The notes under the pieces were generated by a model, which was not told the DNA's origin, did not search any database, and saw only the letters and a list, made by a program, of their open reading frames with translations. Below, one piece after another: positions 9,237 to 18,660 of a DNA stretch of 20,267 nucleotides (positions within the stretch are counted from its first letter, which is position 1; each line of letters begins with the position of its first letter). Origin of the DNA: Hypsibius dujardini. Lineage: Eukaryota > Tardigrada > Eutardigrada > Parachela > Hypsibiidae. A program made the translations under genes and the position numbers. Where the stretch lies: the NCBI GenBank assembly GCA_001579985.1, contig LRSR01011162.1:1-20267 (forward strand), read 5' to 3'.

Positions 9237-9482
9237 GCGGTCTCGTGATGCGAACCTTAACAGGTGTGTCCGAACGAGAAGGGATTCCATGGAGATTGAA
9301 AAAAGAAGTATTGCCGCTAGACGAAGAACCGATCTTACTTCGAGTAGTATTTGTAGGGCTCAGTGTGCTTTCATTCCTTGCATGCTTGTCATAAGAACAA
9401 CAACAAAAACCATCAAATAGATCTTCCGTTTGCTCTGCTTAATTTGTGGATGTATTGAGGTGGCCTGCATGCTCAAGAGCGC

Positions 9483-9488
9483 AATAAA
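9483..9488 (+). terminator. Poly(A) signal of copy 3
   Basis: AATAAA about 247 bases after the stop codon of copy 3, in an otherwise non-coding stretch. Confidence 0.6.
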
Positions 9489-9499
9489 AATGTGAGCCG

Positions 9500-9985
9500 A
9501 AAAGCCGTTCGTTGAGTCAATCGTCCAGCTTGTATGTGCGAGATGCGGACTTGAAGAGCGTCAAAAAAGTAGCTATACAATGGTAGCCTCATCGCACTAT
9601 CAGATCAATTAATTTAGTTTAAATGATGATATCATAATTTGTCTGAACTTTCTCCCCACTTGGGTATTATATGTGAGAGCTCATAATTTTTTGACATACA
9701 AAACAATAAATAACATGAACGTCGAACAAACTCATGCACTGATGCACTGATGTAGTTCCTTCCACCTGGAGCACCAAACAGTAAATTCACTGGTACATTA
9801 GTACATACAGACATGAACGTGAAGAACTATAGTCGGCACCCAAAGGTTTGAGACGGTCGAAATCCTTAAGGTGGGAAGGAGAACAGCTAATTCGACAAGC
9901 GAACAAACAGCTTAGATAAAAGAACAGAATGGAAGAAAGCGAACGGGGTCACCTGTAGGGTCTGCAAAAACTGGACTGGACGTTT
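9500..9985. other. Intergenic, nothing recognised
   Basis: No gene is supported. GATGCACT occurs twice in tandem near 9733-9750. The stretch at 9880-9945 is rich in GAACA words like those in intron 1 of copy 1 and at 16050-16520. Confidence 0.4.
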
Positions 9986-9989
9986 AACC

Positions 9990-11530
9990 GAGCCCGTCCC
10001 ATTGTTTCTTCCGGTTTGGCTCCAAAAAATATGAAACCGGTTCTAACCGCAAACCGGACAGGAGACAACCGAACCGGCTGAAAACAGTTCCATTGCGACC
10101 GAATCAGGCTTTTGCTGTGTGCAAGAAGAGCCGGTTGGAGAAAAAACCGAACCGCTAAAAACCAGATAAAAAGAACCGGTTCTATGGAAAAAGGGAAACG
10201 GAATCAGAACGGGAACTGTTTTTGAAACCGGTAATGATTAGGGATAACAAAAACCTGACCGAACCGTTAAGCGAACCGGTTCCAAAAAAGAACCGCGAAA
10301 AATGAAACCAGTTCCAAACGAAAAGCGGATCGGACCGAAACGGCTCAGGCTTTTACTGATTTAAAGAAGAACCGGTTCAAGAAAAGAACCGAACCGTCAG
10401 AAACCGGTTCTGTTTTGGAATCGGATCAAACGAACCGATTTTACTAAAAAACCGAACCGGAACCGGAACCGTTTTTGGAAAAGTTTATCATTCCTAGTCA
10501 GCGGATAGGGTTTCTCCTTCAAGAAGGCGGGATAATAAGTAGAGTAATTTGCTAGTGACCGCAGGAAGAACGGAAAAATGTTCTGATTGGTCGAGTCGCC
10601 TGACAGGAATCATCATCTTGGTCCTTGGTAGAAGAGCAATATTTAAGGACACAAAATGACGGAATGGTTATTGGCAAGTTTGAAGAGCGGATTGAATCGA
10701 TGGTTTAATGTAAGGCAGCTGTAACGGACAACCGACAAGGTCCTACAGAGGCTTATGTTTGAGGGAATCGTTAACAGTGTAGCGAATTTCAGATTGAATA
10801 AGATAAGCTGCCTGACTGATTTTTTTCGGGTTTGGGGAACGGACAAGTCCGTTCGTCGCAGTAAGGTATCCGTTTCCATATGGTTTTTATGTCCATTCTA
10901 ATTCAACGTTTAAACCATTGCCTTCGATTTAAAAGACGTATGTAAAAATCATTGTTGTTCCATTAAGTACGGTTATTTCTGGCACTTTCGACCGCCTAGG
11001 ATGATAATCGGCTCCAAAAACGGTTCTTGTTCCAATTCGGTTTTTAAATAAAACCACGGTTCTTTTCCTCCCGTTTCAAAATAAAATCGGTTCCTAGCAG
11101 TTCGGTCTATGACCAGTTCTTCTTTCACACATCAAAAGTCTAATCCGGTTCAGCCGGAACTGGTTTATACCGGTTCGGTTCCGGTCCGGTCCGGCTATCG
11201 GTGGAACCGATTCCATTGTTTGCAATTTTTTTTTGGAACCGGTTCGTTAAAACGGCCCAGTTCGGTTTTTGCTATCCTTAATGATAACCAGTTCCAAACG
11301 ATTTCCATTCTGGTTCCGGTTCGATTTTTCCGTAGAACCGGCTCTTTTCATCCGGTTCCTGGAGGTTCAGTTTATTTCTTAAACCAGTTCTTCTTACCCA
11401 CAACAAAAGCCTGATCCGCTTCAGCTGGAATCGGCTTAAGCCGCTTCGGTTCTGGTCCGGTCTGACTCTTGGTTGGAACCGATTCCATTTTTGGCGGAAC
11501 CGGGCCGGAAGAACCAGTGCGCCCGCCCGA
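9990..11530. mobile_element. Foldback element with AACCGGTT-rich arms
   Basis: The left arm (about 9990-10508) and right arm (about 10989-11530) are long inverted repeats. Read in reverse, the right arm follows the left arm landmark by landmark: CTTCCGG, CAGGCTTTTG, AAGAAGA, GAACCGGTTCCAAAAAA, GAACCGTTTTTGGA and ATCATTCCTAG. Each arm also contains an internal direct duplication; CAGGCTTTT recurs about 241 bases apart on the left and about 270 on the right. Both arms are full of GAACCGGTTC-like palindromes, with perfect AACCGGTT at 10035, 10174, 10274, 10370, 10402 and 11237. The roughly 480-base centre has no recognisable transposase, so it looks non-autonomous. Target-site duplications were not found, so the ends are approximate. 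Confidence 0.8.
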
Positions 11531-11534
11531 TGAC

Positions 11535-11985
11535 ATATAGATAGTAGCTCGAGACAGTGACCTGAGATTATTACAATTTCCGTCCCACCATAGGTACAGG
11601 GAACATGATTCCCCCCTGTAAAGTTTGCTTGGGGTTTACCATGTTAGCCACAGAGTTGCGCTCGGACCTTTCAACACCTAGTACTTTACTTGTCGTAGAA
11701 TATCGGTAAAATTTTCGACCAGGCCTTCTGACTTCTGAACATTGATTATGAATTACTTACGAAAGTCACGCGTAGCCCGTTTTGGGTGAGGTAGGGCATT
11801 GAGCACACAAAAACATGGGTCCTACCGTCAGGTACACAAACACCTAAAAGGGATAAATTAGCCAGTTTGTAGTGCCAAAACATATACCGTATGTTTTGGC
11901 ATAGATGGTTTAATATATATATTTTTTGCATTTATATGCACAGTCCCAGGTCCGTCGCAATTTGTCTATGCGTCGGTTTCTAGTT
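11535..11985. other. Intergenic, nothing recognised
   Basis: No gene or clear repeat is supported in this stretch. A short inverted pair, AAACATACGGTAT-like around 11878-11900, is seen in AT-rich DNA. Confidence 0.4.
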
Positions 11986-11989
11986 GGGT

Positions 11990-12220
11990 GTACTATAAAA
12001 TTCCGATCAACTGGTGCTATTGAGCAATCAGCTGAGTCAAAAGAGACCGGAGCTGATTGGTTGCAAAAATAGAAGACCACAAGACTGCACGTGCTTGATT
12101 ACCTGAGAATCGGGTGATTGATTACTCGATTGAAGCACTTCAGGGTTTTCGGTCCGTCGGAACTAATTTACCTGGGGGGAGTCCAAGAATCAGCACCAGT
12201 TGATCGGAATTCTACAGTAC
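11990..12220. mobile_element. MITE-like element with 29-bp inverted repeats
   Basis: The left end is 11990-12018, containing ATTCCGATCAACTGGTGCT. The right end at 12192-12220 is its reverse complement with three differences outside that core. The total is 231 bases. TTCTAGTTG occurs directly on both sides (11978-11986 and 12229-12237) and may be a 9-base target-site duplication, although on the right it is 8 bases away from the arm end. It has no coding capacity. Confidence 0.65.
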
Positions 12221-12318
12221 CTATGTAATTCTAGTTGCTGCACCCATAACAGTGAGTATTGTTGCATGCGGTGTAGAATGTTTCATATATCCTGAATATG
12301 TATATATATCATATGTTT

Positions 12319-12348
12319 CCTGATCGTGCAGGATCCTGCACAATCAGG
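12319..12348. repeat. 30-bp near-perfect palindrome
   Basis: The sequence runs CCTGATCGTGCAGGA then TCCTGCACAATCAGG. Only one base pair is mismatched between the halves, and there is no spacer. It could be a target for a dimeric DNA-binding protein, a cruciform, or a collapsed inverted-repeat element. Confidence 0.7.
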
Positions 12349-12484
12349 GTACGATTGAGGTCTGGCGCTTGGGAGCTGGGTGGTAGACACAGTTGTTATT
12401 GTTGGTGCTATCAGACACGATTATCCCAACCCTGAGCAATACAGGTTACTTAGCGGGGAAGGAGGCACTGGACAACAGACACTG

Positions 12485-12712
12485 ACACTCTTTGTCTATC
12501 TGTCTATCCGTATTTCTTTCTATATCTGTTCTGTCTACCTGTCACCCTTCATGTGCATGTCTGTATTTCTTTCTTTTCTTTGTTGTTCTGTCTTCCTTCT
12601 GTATGTATGTCTCTCTGTGTCTTTGTCTCTCTGTCTCTCTTTCTTTCTGTCTTTTTTTGTTCGTCTGTCTTTCTCTGTCTTTCGTCTGTCTTTCGTCTTT
12701 CTCTGGCTGAAC
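12485..12712 (+). repeat. Pyrimidine-rich TCTG/CTTT microsatellite
   Basis: A degenerate run of TCTG, TCTT and TCTA words over about 230 bases. The bias creates overlapping Ser/Leu/Cys-rich frames on the plus strand and Lys/Arg/Thr-rich frames on the minus strand, none of which looks like a real protein. Confidence 0.8.
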
Positions 12713-12714
12713 GA

Positions 12715-13770
12715 ACAAGGGATGAAAAAATATGCTGATGGGGCCTGAAGGGATGACACATAACAATTTGTAATATATGCAATATTGCTCGCACGCTGGG
12801 CTCGGTTCGTCCAGGCCTGCAAAAAAGCCCAATTTCCTTTCCGATAAACTCGTCCAACATAGTGTTCAACAGTCTAGTCTGCACACATCAAGACAAACAT
12901 TCTGCGGAAATGCCAAAAAGCTGTTTTATTCGTGCCGCGATAACGACACGCTGTAACTGCCGATCACACACGACAAACTGTCATTAATTAAATGCACCTT
13001 TCAAGTAGGGCACTTTTAAAAATAGCAGCATAATTACTCGGCCGTAAAATTTCTCGAATTTGAAAAACCAGTCGAACGTTACATAACAGTGCGGATGGCG
13101 CCATTGCCACTGTGGAAGCCATAAAATGGAGTACCCCGAACAAAAGGAAATTAAACTGCTGGCGAGACCTGGTCAGAATATTTGTCAGACAAAGTAGTCC
13201 GAAGTCTATAATCTATCAGCACACTGTGACAGGAATGTCAATTGGTGCCGGCAAACTGGTTCCGCAGACTTCCGGGTAGAACTCTACCGACTCGTTCATT
13301 TTCAGACTGGGATTTTCACCAAATTATTTGTCCTGCACTTTTATTATTGTTAATTATTTTTCAGCTGCAAAGATTTAACGAATATCTCCAAAAACAAATT
13401 TTCAGAAAACTCGGTAGTTTTTTAAGGAATATTAAGCAAAAAGCAGCGAGTGGAGGTCACTCGCAATTTTGCCAGCACATGTTTGTCACATTGACCTAGT
13501 TGATGGCACATGGCAGATGGGACAGATAATAATGCCAGGAAGCGCCTAGGTCGCCGATTGACCCAATTGCAAACAAAATTTGCTCATCCTTTGTTGTCGT
13601 CTTCGTTCAATTACCTTTGTGTCAAAGACGCGCTTTAACACGTGGGTCATAACTGAAAAATAAACAAGGTTTAAAGTGTGTATTACCTATAAAATACCCA
13701 AAGAGGACAATAGCACATTTTATTTCTATTATTATCTGTGTCATTAAACCCTTTTACAATTTAAGGTCTT
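12715..13770. other. Intergenic, nothing recognised
   Basis: No gene is supported. The open frames are short and lack known motifs, and no strong repeat was seen by eye. Confidence 0.4.
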
Positions 13771-13774
13771 GTCG

Positions 13775-14175
13775 CTCAAATTGTTTTACTATTTAATTTT
13801 AGCACGTAATTATAATTATGTTTATGTGCTAAATTTCAATTCTTTAACGATCGTAAAATGTTCTAAAGCAGCCGAAGAATTACTTGCTATCTCCTAATAT
13901 TGTAATACTTATCTGAAGGACAGCTGGAGCGCTGCCCATTTCAAACTAAATAAAACCCTGTTTTCTTTAATTTCAATATATTGATTTATGTCTCTCCTAT
14001 TCCCAAGTTCAAATTAACTAAAAGATGTTTTACTCTAAATTTAAAAACATATTTCGTTTTCACCATGTCCATGTGAGAAACTTAAATTCTTTCACAATCG
14101 TAAAATGTCCTAAAGCCATCGAAGAATTGAGGGATATCCCCTAATATTGCAATATATATTTGAAGGACAGCTGGA
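13775..14175 (+). repeat. Direct duplication upstream of copy 4
   Basis: Two copies of about 150 bases, roughly 13780-13930 and 14028-14175, are offset by about 247 bases. Shared landmarks in order are TGTTTTACT, ATTCTTT, ATCGTAAAATGT, CTAAAGC, CGAAGAATT, CCTAATATTG and GAAGGACAGCTGGA. The copies have diverged by substitutions and small gaps, so this is not recent. The second copy ends about 350 bases before the copy 4 TATA box. Confidence 0.7.
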
Positions 14176-14336
14176 TTAGATTACTAATCCGAAAAGTATG
14201 CGGTCTCGGGGAAAAAATTCATTTGCCAAGTGCCCAGCCCAAGGTCTTGCCATCGGTTTGACTGTCGCAAATTCCGGTCTGCCACACTCCGATGATTTAA
14301 CGATACTTCTCATTGTCGAAGAGATTTTGAGAATAT

Positions 14337-14357
14337 GTCCAATTACATAATCTAATT
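14337..14357 (+). promoter_or_regulatory. Upstream element shared with copy 3
   Basis: GTCCAATTAC followed by ATAATCTAATT, one base different from 8176-8196 and at nearly the same distance from the TATA box. A GA-rich tract (AGAGAAAGTGAGAGAGAGAG) follows at about 14377-14396 and could attract a GAGA-type factor; that is inference. Confidence 0.5.
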
Positions 14358-14524
14358 CAAGCTACCTGGACCAGTGGAGAGAAAGTGAGAGAGAGAGCCA
14401 GGTGAACAAAAAACGCTTGGTAACTTCGTTTCCGTACCGCAAAATCATCTATACCTGTATATACCTTATGCCCGACGGCCAGCGATATTTTAAGTTACGA
14501 CATCGTGCCAAACAAATTCATGGA

Positions 14525-14532
14525 TATAAAAG
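14525..14532 (+). promoter_or_regulatory. TATA box of copy 4
   Basis: TATAAAAG, 87 bases before the ATG. TCCAGTA near 14550 resembles an arthropod initiator at about 25 bases downstream. The leader ends ACCACCACTACC before the ATG. Confidence 0.8.
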
Positions 14533-14611
14533 CTCATACGCTCCAGTAAAGATTTACAATCCACTTTTTATTCTCTCCTTCTTTCCACTGCCCGACCCGA
14601 CCACCACTACC

Positions 14612-15655
14612 ATGCAGGCCTCCCTCATCGTCCTCGCCGCCGTCCTCGGTGTGGCCCTTGCCGGCAACGGAGACCAACAGCCCAAGGTGTGGGATGCCCT
14701 CGCCAAGCTCCGCGGAAAGGCTGCTCTCACCGCTGAACAGATCCAGGCCCTCTACCCCAACGCCGTCGCCGGAAAGGACTACCCCGACAACCAGGCCATC
14801 CCCAGCCCCCGCCCCATCCAGTGCAACCCCGCCAAGCCTGGTTTCTATGCTGATACCTCCGCCTCCTCCAAGTGCCAGCTCTTCGACCGTTGCGACGTCA
14901 ACGGTGCTCTGACCAGCTACATCTGTCCCAAATTGAGCGTACGTCATTACATCTTTTTGTCTGTCTGCCTTTCTTGTCTATGTATCTATTTCTCTATCTG
15001 CAAGTCTATTTGTTTAACTGTTTGTCTGTCTGTCTGTGTATCTGTGTATCGGTCTATTTGTCTGTCTCCCCATCTATTTCTCAGCCTATCTAGCTGTCTG
15101 CCTGTTTAAGTATCTGTGTGTTTCTCTATGTGTCTGTCCGTATGTCCGTCTGCTTGCATGTCTGCGTGTCTATTTGTCTGCCTACCTGTTGTCTGTCTGT
15201 TTATCTGTCCTTCTGTATGCTTGTCTACCTGTCTGTCTGTTTGTCTATATATGCGACCTTGTCTTGATCTACGTGAATACTGTTGTTATTCCAACGAAAG
15301 CTTATCTCGTTTTTTTTCCTCTTCTATAGGTGTTCAACCAGGTCACTCTGAGTAAGTTCTTTCTCTTTATATATAAAGATGCGTCTCCTCTAGAGCAACA
15401 GAAATAATTAATTCAAATTGTCTTGCAGTCTGCGACTGGTTCTTCAACGTTGACTGCTCGCAGTCCGCTGCCCTCGCTGATTACTCCAACAGCCGTCTGT
15501 ACCAGGGCAAGGACGTCGTTCTTCTGGTACGTTGCTTGCTATTGTCGTTGGTGTTCCCAAAAAATCCTGCAACGCTTAAGAGAGAAATAAGAGCAATGGA
15601 ACCGTTAATTAATTTTTCGTTTATGTTACAGGACGACCAACTGGTCATCGTTTAA
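14612..15655 (+). CDS. Secreted CBM14 chitin-binding protein, copy 4
   Basis: Four coding exons: 14612-14938, 15330-15351 (22 nt), 15429-15526 and 15632-15655. All introns are GT-AG in phases 0, 1 and 0, and the product is 156 residues. Signal peptide 1-17 (cut after ALA). Segment 18-70 carries PKVWDALAKLRGK and ALTAEQIQALYPNAVAGKDY. The chitin-binding domain has cysteines at 71, 88, 94, 105, 118 and 126. C-terminal to it are DYSNSRLYQGKDVVLL and the short last exon DDQLVIV. The domain spans the 22-nt exon, which codes for VFNQVTL plus one base, so correct splicing of that exon is essential for cysteines 5 and 6. Third codon positions are mostly C or G. Intron 1 (391 bases) is swollen by a TCTG microsatellite that the related copy 2 lacks. 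The likely role is extracellular chitin binding. Confidence 0.93.
14957..15250 (+). repeat. TCTG-type microsatellite in intron 1 of copy 4
   Basis: About 290 bases of imperfect CTGT and CTAT units. The flanking intron sequence matches the 115-base intron 1 of copy 2, which has only a few such units, so this is an expansion in copy 4. It accounts for nearly all the difference in intron length. Confidence 0.85.
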
Positions 15656-15875
15656 ACGGTTCCGTTCCAAAAAAAATATTTTCGCGGTGTCGGATCGGGA
15701 GTGTGTGTTCCATCGTTGAGGGAAGATATATTCACGCATTCGACCGCGTTCTTGTCAGTGGGAAAAAACGGCTCAGTTAATGCTTCTCATATGAAATGCT
15801 CCTTTCATGGTTTTCTTTTCCGCATTTGAGGTCGCTGCTTTAAGCGGCAATTCTCTGTTCGCGCACAGCACGTCC

Positions 15876-15881
15876 AATAAA
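15876..15881 (+). terminator. Poly(A) signal of copy 4
   Basis: AATAAA about 220 bases after the stop codon, followed by an A run. The distance matches copy 3 (247 bases). Confidence 0.65.
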
Positions 15882-15889
15882 AAAAACTG

Positions 15890-16350
15890 AGCTAAAAATT
15901 TATTCTCTTGACGCAGCTACGCCGTACAAACACACATACATCATGCAGACATATGAGTGCTTGCTGTTTCACTTTATTAGGATGTTCTGTTTGCTTTTTG
16001 TGTGTTCCTCTTTTCCATTTGTTCTGTTTTGGTCGGCAGTTCTTCAATTCTCTGACCACTGTTTTTCCGGCTGAAGCACAGAACGGAACATACTTAACTA
16101 GAGCGGAGTGATACAGAACAACAGCTTGACAACAGAACAGATTATCACGACAGGATACCCAACAAAAGACATGAGCAACTGCAAAATACCAGGAAGAACA
16201 CAACGGAACGAATAATGTAGAACAGGTTTTGATGGCCAGTCGCCAAATTTGACCGTCGCAGAACGAATCAGGGTAAACCATGATCTGGTAGGCTTACAGT
16301 ACGTATCAGTGAACGACGGCTGAACTGACCAAAGGCACAACAAAATGCAG
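15890..16350. other. Intergenic, scattered GAACA words
   Basis: No gene is supported. ACAGAAC and GGAAC words recur at irregular spacing and grade into the denser array that follows. A 129-residue open frame on the minus strand has no recognisable motif. Confidence 0.45.
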
Positions 16351-16520
16351 CGGAAAAGAACGAAATTGAATAGAACAGAACAGAACAGAACAGACCAGAA
16401 AAGAAAAGAACGGAACAGAATAAAAAAGCAGAAAAGAAAAAAAAAACAGAACAGAACAGAGCAAAGCAGAATAGAACCGAACAGAAAATAAAAGAACAGA
16501 ACAGAACAGAACAAACCAGA
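16350..16520 (+). repeat. (AGAAC)n degenerate microsatellite
   Basis: Repeated CAGAA, AGAAC and AAAAG units. The cleanest runs are at about 16375-16394 and 16495-16511. On the minus strand the bias gives an artificial Phe/Leu/Ser-rich open frame. Confidence 0.85.
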
Positions 16521-16524
16521 AACA

Positions 16525-18180
16525 GTTCAGCAGGTTTAAGGCGAACTGTGAATTAGCGTATTCTGTTCTGTTGCATGTACATTGGTCAGTTGCATGGTTG
16601 TTGACTTGCCGCCAATATTCCGACGGCTTTTCTTATTGTGCAATGCAGTCTCTTAAGGCAACCAAAATGGCTAAAAGGTGGCCTATACCGTCAGTGCATT
16701 CGACAGCTCCCTAGGAGTAGGCGGTTTTAACTGTTTCAGCCAAGTTTTTAAAAGTAAGAATTCAACATCGAATGAAGGTTATTGCGTCAGTCCAGGTTAA
16801 TGATTTTAGAACAAAAAACCATTTCGAAATTCAAATTAACAAATCGACTTAAAAACTTTTAATTGATAAAAGCAACATATTTGATCTAAATAATAAAAGC
16901 ATTCAGATGAGCTCTCTAATCGGAAAAAGATGTTCTCAGTTCCCTTAAAGCTAGGTATCGCGATGCTCTACAGTATAATATACACTCTGTCTTGTTTTTG
17001 AAAAAAATGTAATAAAAGCTCAGTAAGCTCAAGCAGCATGCCTACTCAATAGAAAGAACCTAATAGGTTGTTAATTCACATTTGAATTCTTTAGGCCGGT
17101 TGCATGAGTAACTTCTTAAAGCACAACGATATAGCACCTACATGTACATGTATTTTGCGAGTGAACTTGTAGTAGTATATGACTACATTTTTATTACGAT
17201 TTACTGTCGAGCGTGAGTTGAAATGTGGTGCCACGTGTTGACGTAGTCGTAAAATGTTACACACCCTTATTACCTGGCAGAGATCATGGTCAGCCCTTGC
17301 ATGACATCTCTCCACTTTTACTCTCATAATCGGACAACTGATGGACAGCAAAAGTACTAGTAGTAAACGGCTCAATCACAAACAACTTTTTAATCAAAGC
17401 GGGTTGACGTAACTGTCTTTGCGTCTAGTGTCATCATGACAGTTTTTTGAGGAAAAAACACAATAAGCCTTATTGTGTAACTGATGGAAGGTACGTCGAG
17501 GTATCAACTACGTTTATCCGAAAACGCCCACCTAGTCATTTCGAATTATGTGGTCGGTTGCGTAAACGAAACCAATATATTGTGGCATATAATTAGTTCA
17601 TATATAATTTCACAACAAATTTACGCATAATAATTTGATAAATATTATTGATAAGTAAAATCAATAAACAAATAAATATATATATATTACAGTAGGTTTT
17701 GAAGAATTGTTATACATATTACAGATATTAAAGATGGTCCGTACGAATTGTTACATATAAAACAAATTTAAATTAAAGATAAATATTCGATGTTTTTACA
17801 TATACTAAAATAAAAAGTGTATATAAATATTCGATATTTTATTTTTAAAATTTGGTATTTGTAAGATGTGACCGTTGCTTTAAATTAAAAACATTCGCTG
17901 TCTTTATACATAATTATTATACCAAATTTGTAATATAGTGGTTACTGTGTTACTATTGTGTGCTTCAAACACTTAGTATATGACTAAAGAAACAGAACAT
18001 TGTTCTGGCTTTAAAGTGCACTATAATTTCGAGCAAAGGATTTCTTTAATAATTTTTCGCCGTCTGATGTGACATTTTTCCGAGAGAAACACGTCATAAA
18101 TTTCCCCCCATAAATCATGCTGTTCTGTTCTGCAGCAGGTCGGATCCATTGTTCTAGCGAATTCATGTCAATGCCCTGCG
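16525..18180. other. AT-rich intergenic region
   Basis: No gene is supported. From about 17540 to 17960 the sequence is very AT-rich, with TATATATA at about 17674-17685 and AAATATTCGAT occurring twice (about 17782 and 17826). A perfect hairpin, ACACAATAAG with its inverse around a single C, lies at 17458-17478, next to TGTCA-TCA-TGACA at 17430-17442. Neither has a clear role. Confidence 0.45.
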
Positions 18181-18187
18181 TACACAC

Positions 18188-18222
18188 ACATATTTATATA
18201 TATTTGTGTATAAATATATGTG
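18188..18222. repeat. AT-rich inverted repeat
   Basis: CATATTTATA and TATAAATATATG face each other around a short TATTTGTG centre. This could be a simple-sequence by-product or a small cruciform. Confidence 0.45.
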
Positions 18223-18229
18223 CAGTCTG

Positions 18230-18650
18230 AATGTTCGGCAAAAAGAACGTACGAAAACGTCCTCGGAGCAGACTAGGTGCTGCTCATGCACTCGCAAAGC
18301 ACTCTCTAATAACCACTAACCTCGCTTCACGAATGCAAGTGCGAACAGAAGAAAACAGCCAATACGTGTTTTATAAATCTATGTCTTCGCATTTTCGGCT
18401 TCTGTTTTGTAGCGGACTGTCCAACAATTCGGACACAATGCATGGAGCGCGCCCGAAGGTTCCGTCGACTAATTACGATTGTACACTATGCGTCGAGTCG
18501 CGATCGTCGTCCGGCCGCGGTCATTACGTCTAACGAACGCGGCCAGTATTTACATGCTGCTTTTTTTTTCAGCAACACCCTCCTACCTTATAGCTAAAAG
18601 GTGTCTGAAAAAAACCACATACACACAATGAAGACAACCCCCGAGAGACT
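18230..18650. other. Upstream region of copy 5, no gene accepted
   Basis: A 100-residue open frame (18231-18533) starts with a Lys/Arg-rich stretch but has no recognisable domain and no usual gene signals around it, so I do not call it. The stretch is GC-richer than the DNA before it and likely includes distal promoter sequence of copy 5. Confidence 0.4.
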
Positions 18651-18651
18651 G

Positions 18652-18660
18652 TATATAATA
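18652..18660 (+). promoter_or_regulatory. TATA box of copy 5
   Basis: TATATAATA, 93 bases before the ATG at 18745, fitting the spacing in the other copies. The leader differs: the CACCACTACC phrase before the ATG in copies 3 and 4 is replaced by ATAACAAAAGA. Confidence 0.65.

Noticed and set aside
10643-10879. 78-residue minus-strand open frame in the centre of the foldback element as a possible transposase
   Set aside because: No transposase motif is visible, the length is far too short, and the composition looks random.
12380-12884. Several overlapping open frames, Ser/Leu/Cys-rich on plus and Lys/Arg-rich on minus
   Set aside because: They are products of the TCTG/CTTT microsatellite. 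There is no domain, and the frames all come from the same simple repeat.
14402-15109. 235-residue open frame covering copy 4 exon 1 with extra residues at both ends
   Set aside because: It starts at a non-ATG codon upstream of the TATA box and reads through the intron 1 donor into the microsatellite. The real exon is 14612-14938.
15892-16281. 129-residue minus-strand open frame
   Set aside because: No recognisable domain, cysteines at irregular spacing, and overlap with GAACA-rich repeat DNA.
18231-18533. 100-residue plus-strand open frame upstream of copy 5
   Set aside because: No domain, no usable promoter or poly(A) context, and a length within chance for this GC content. It could be revisited if transcripts cover it.
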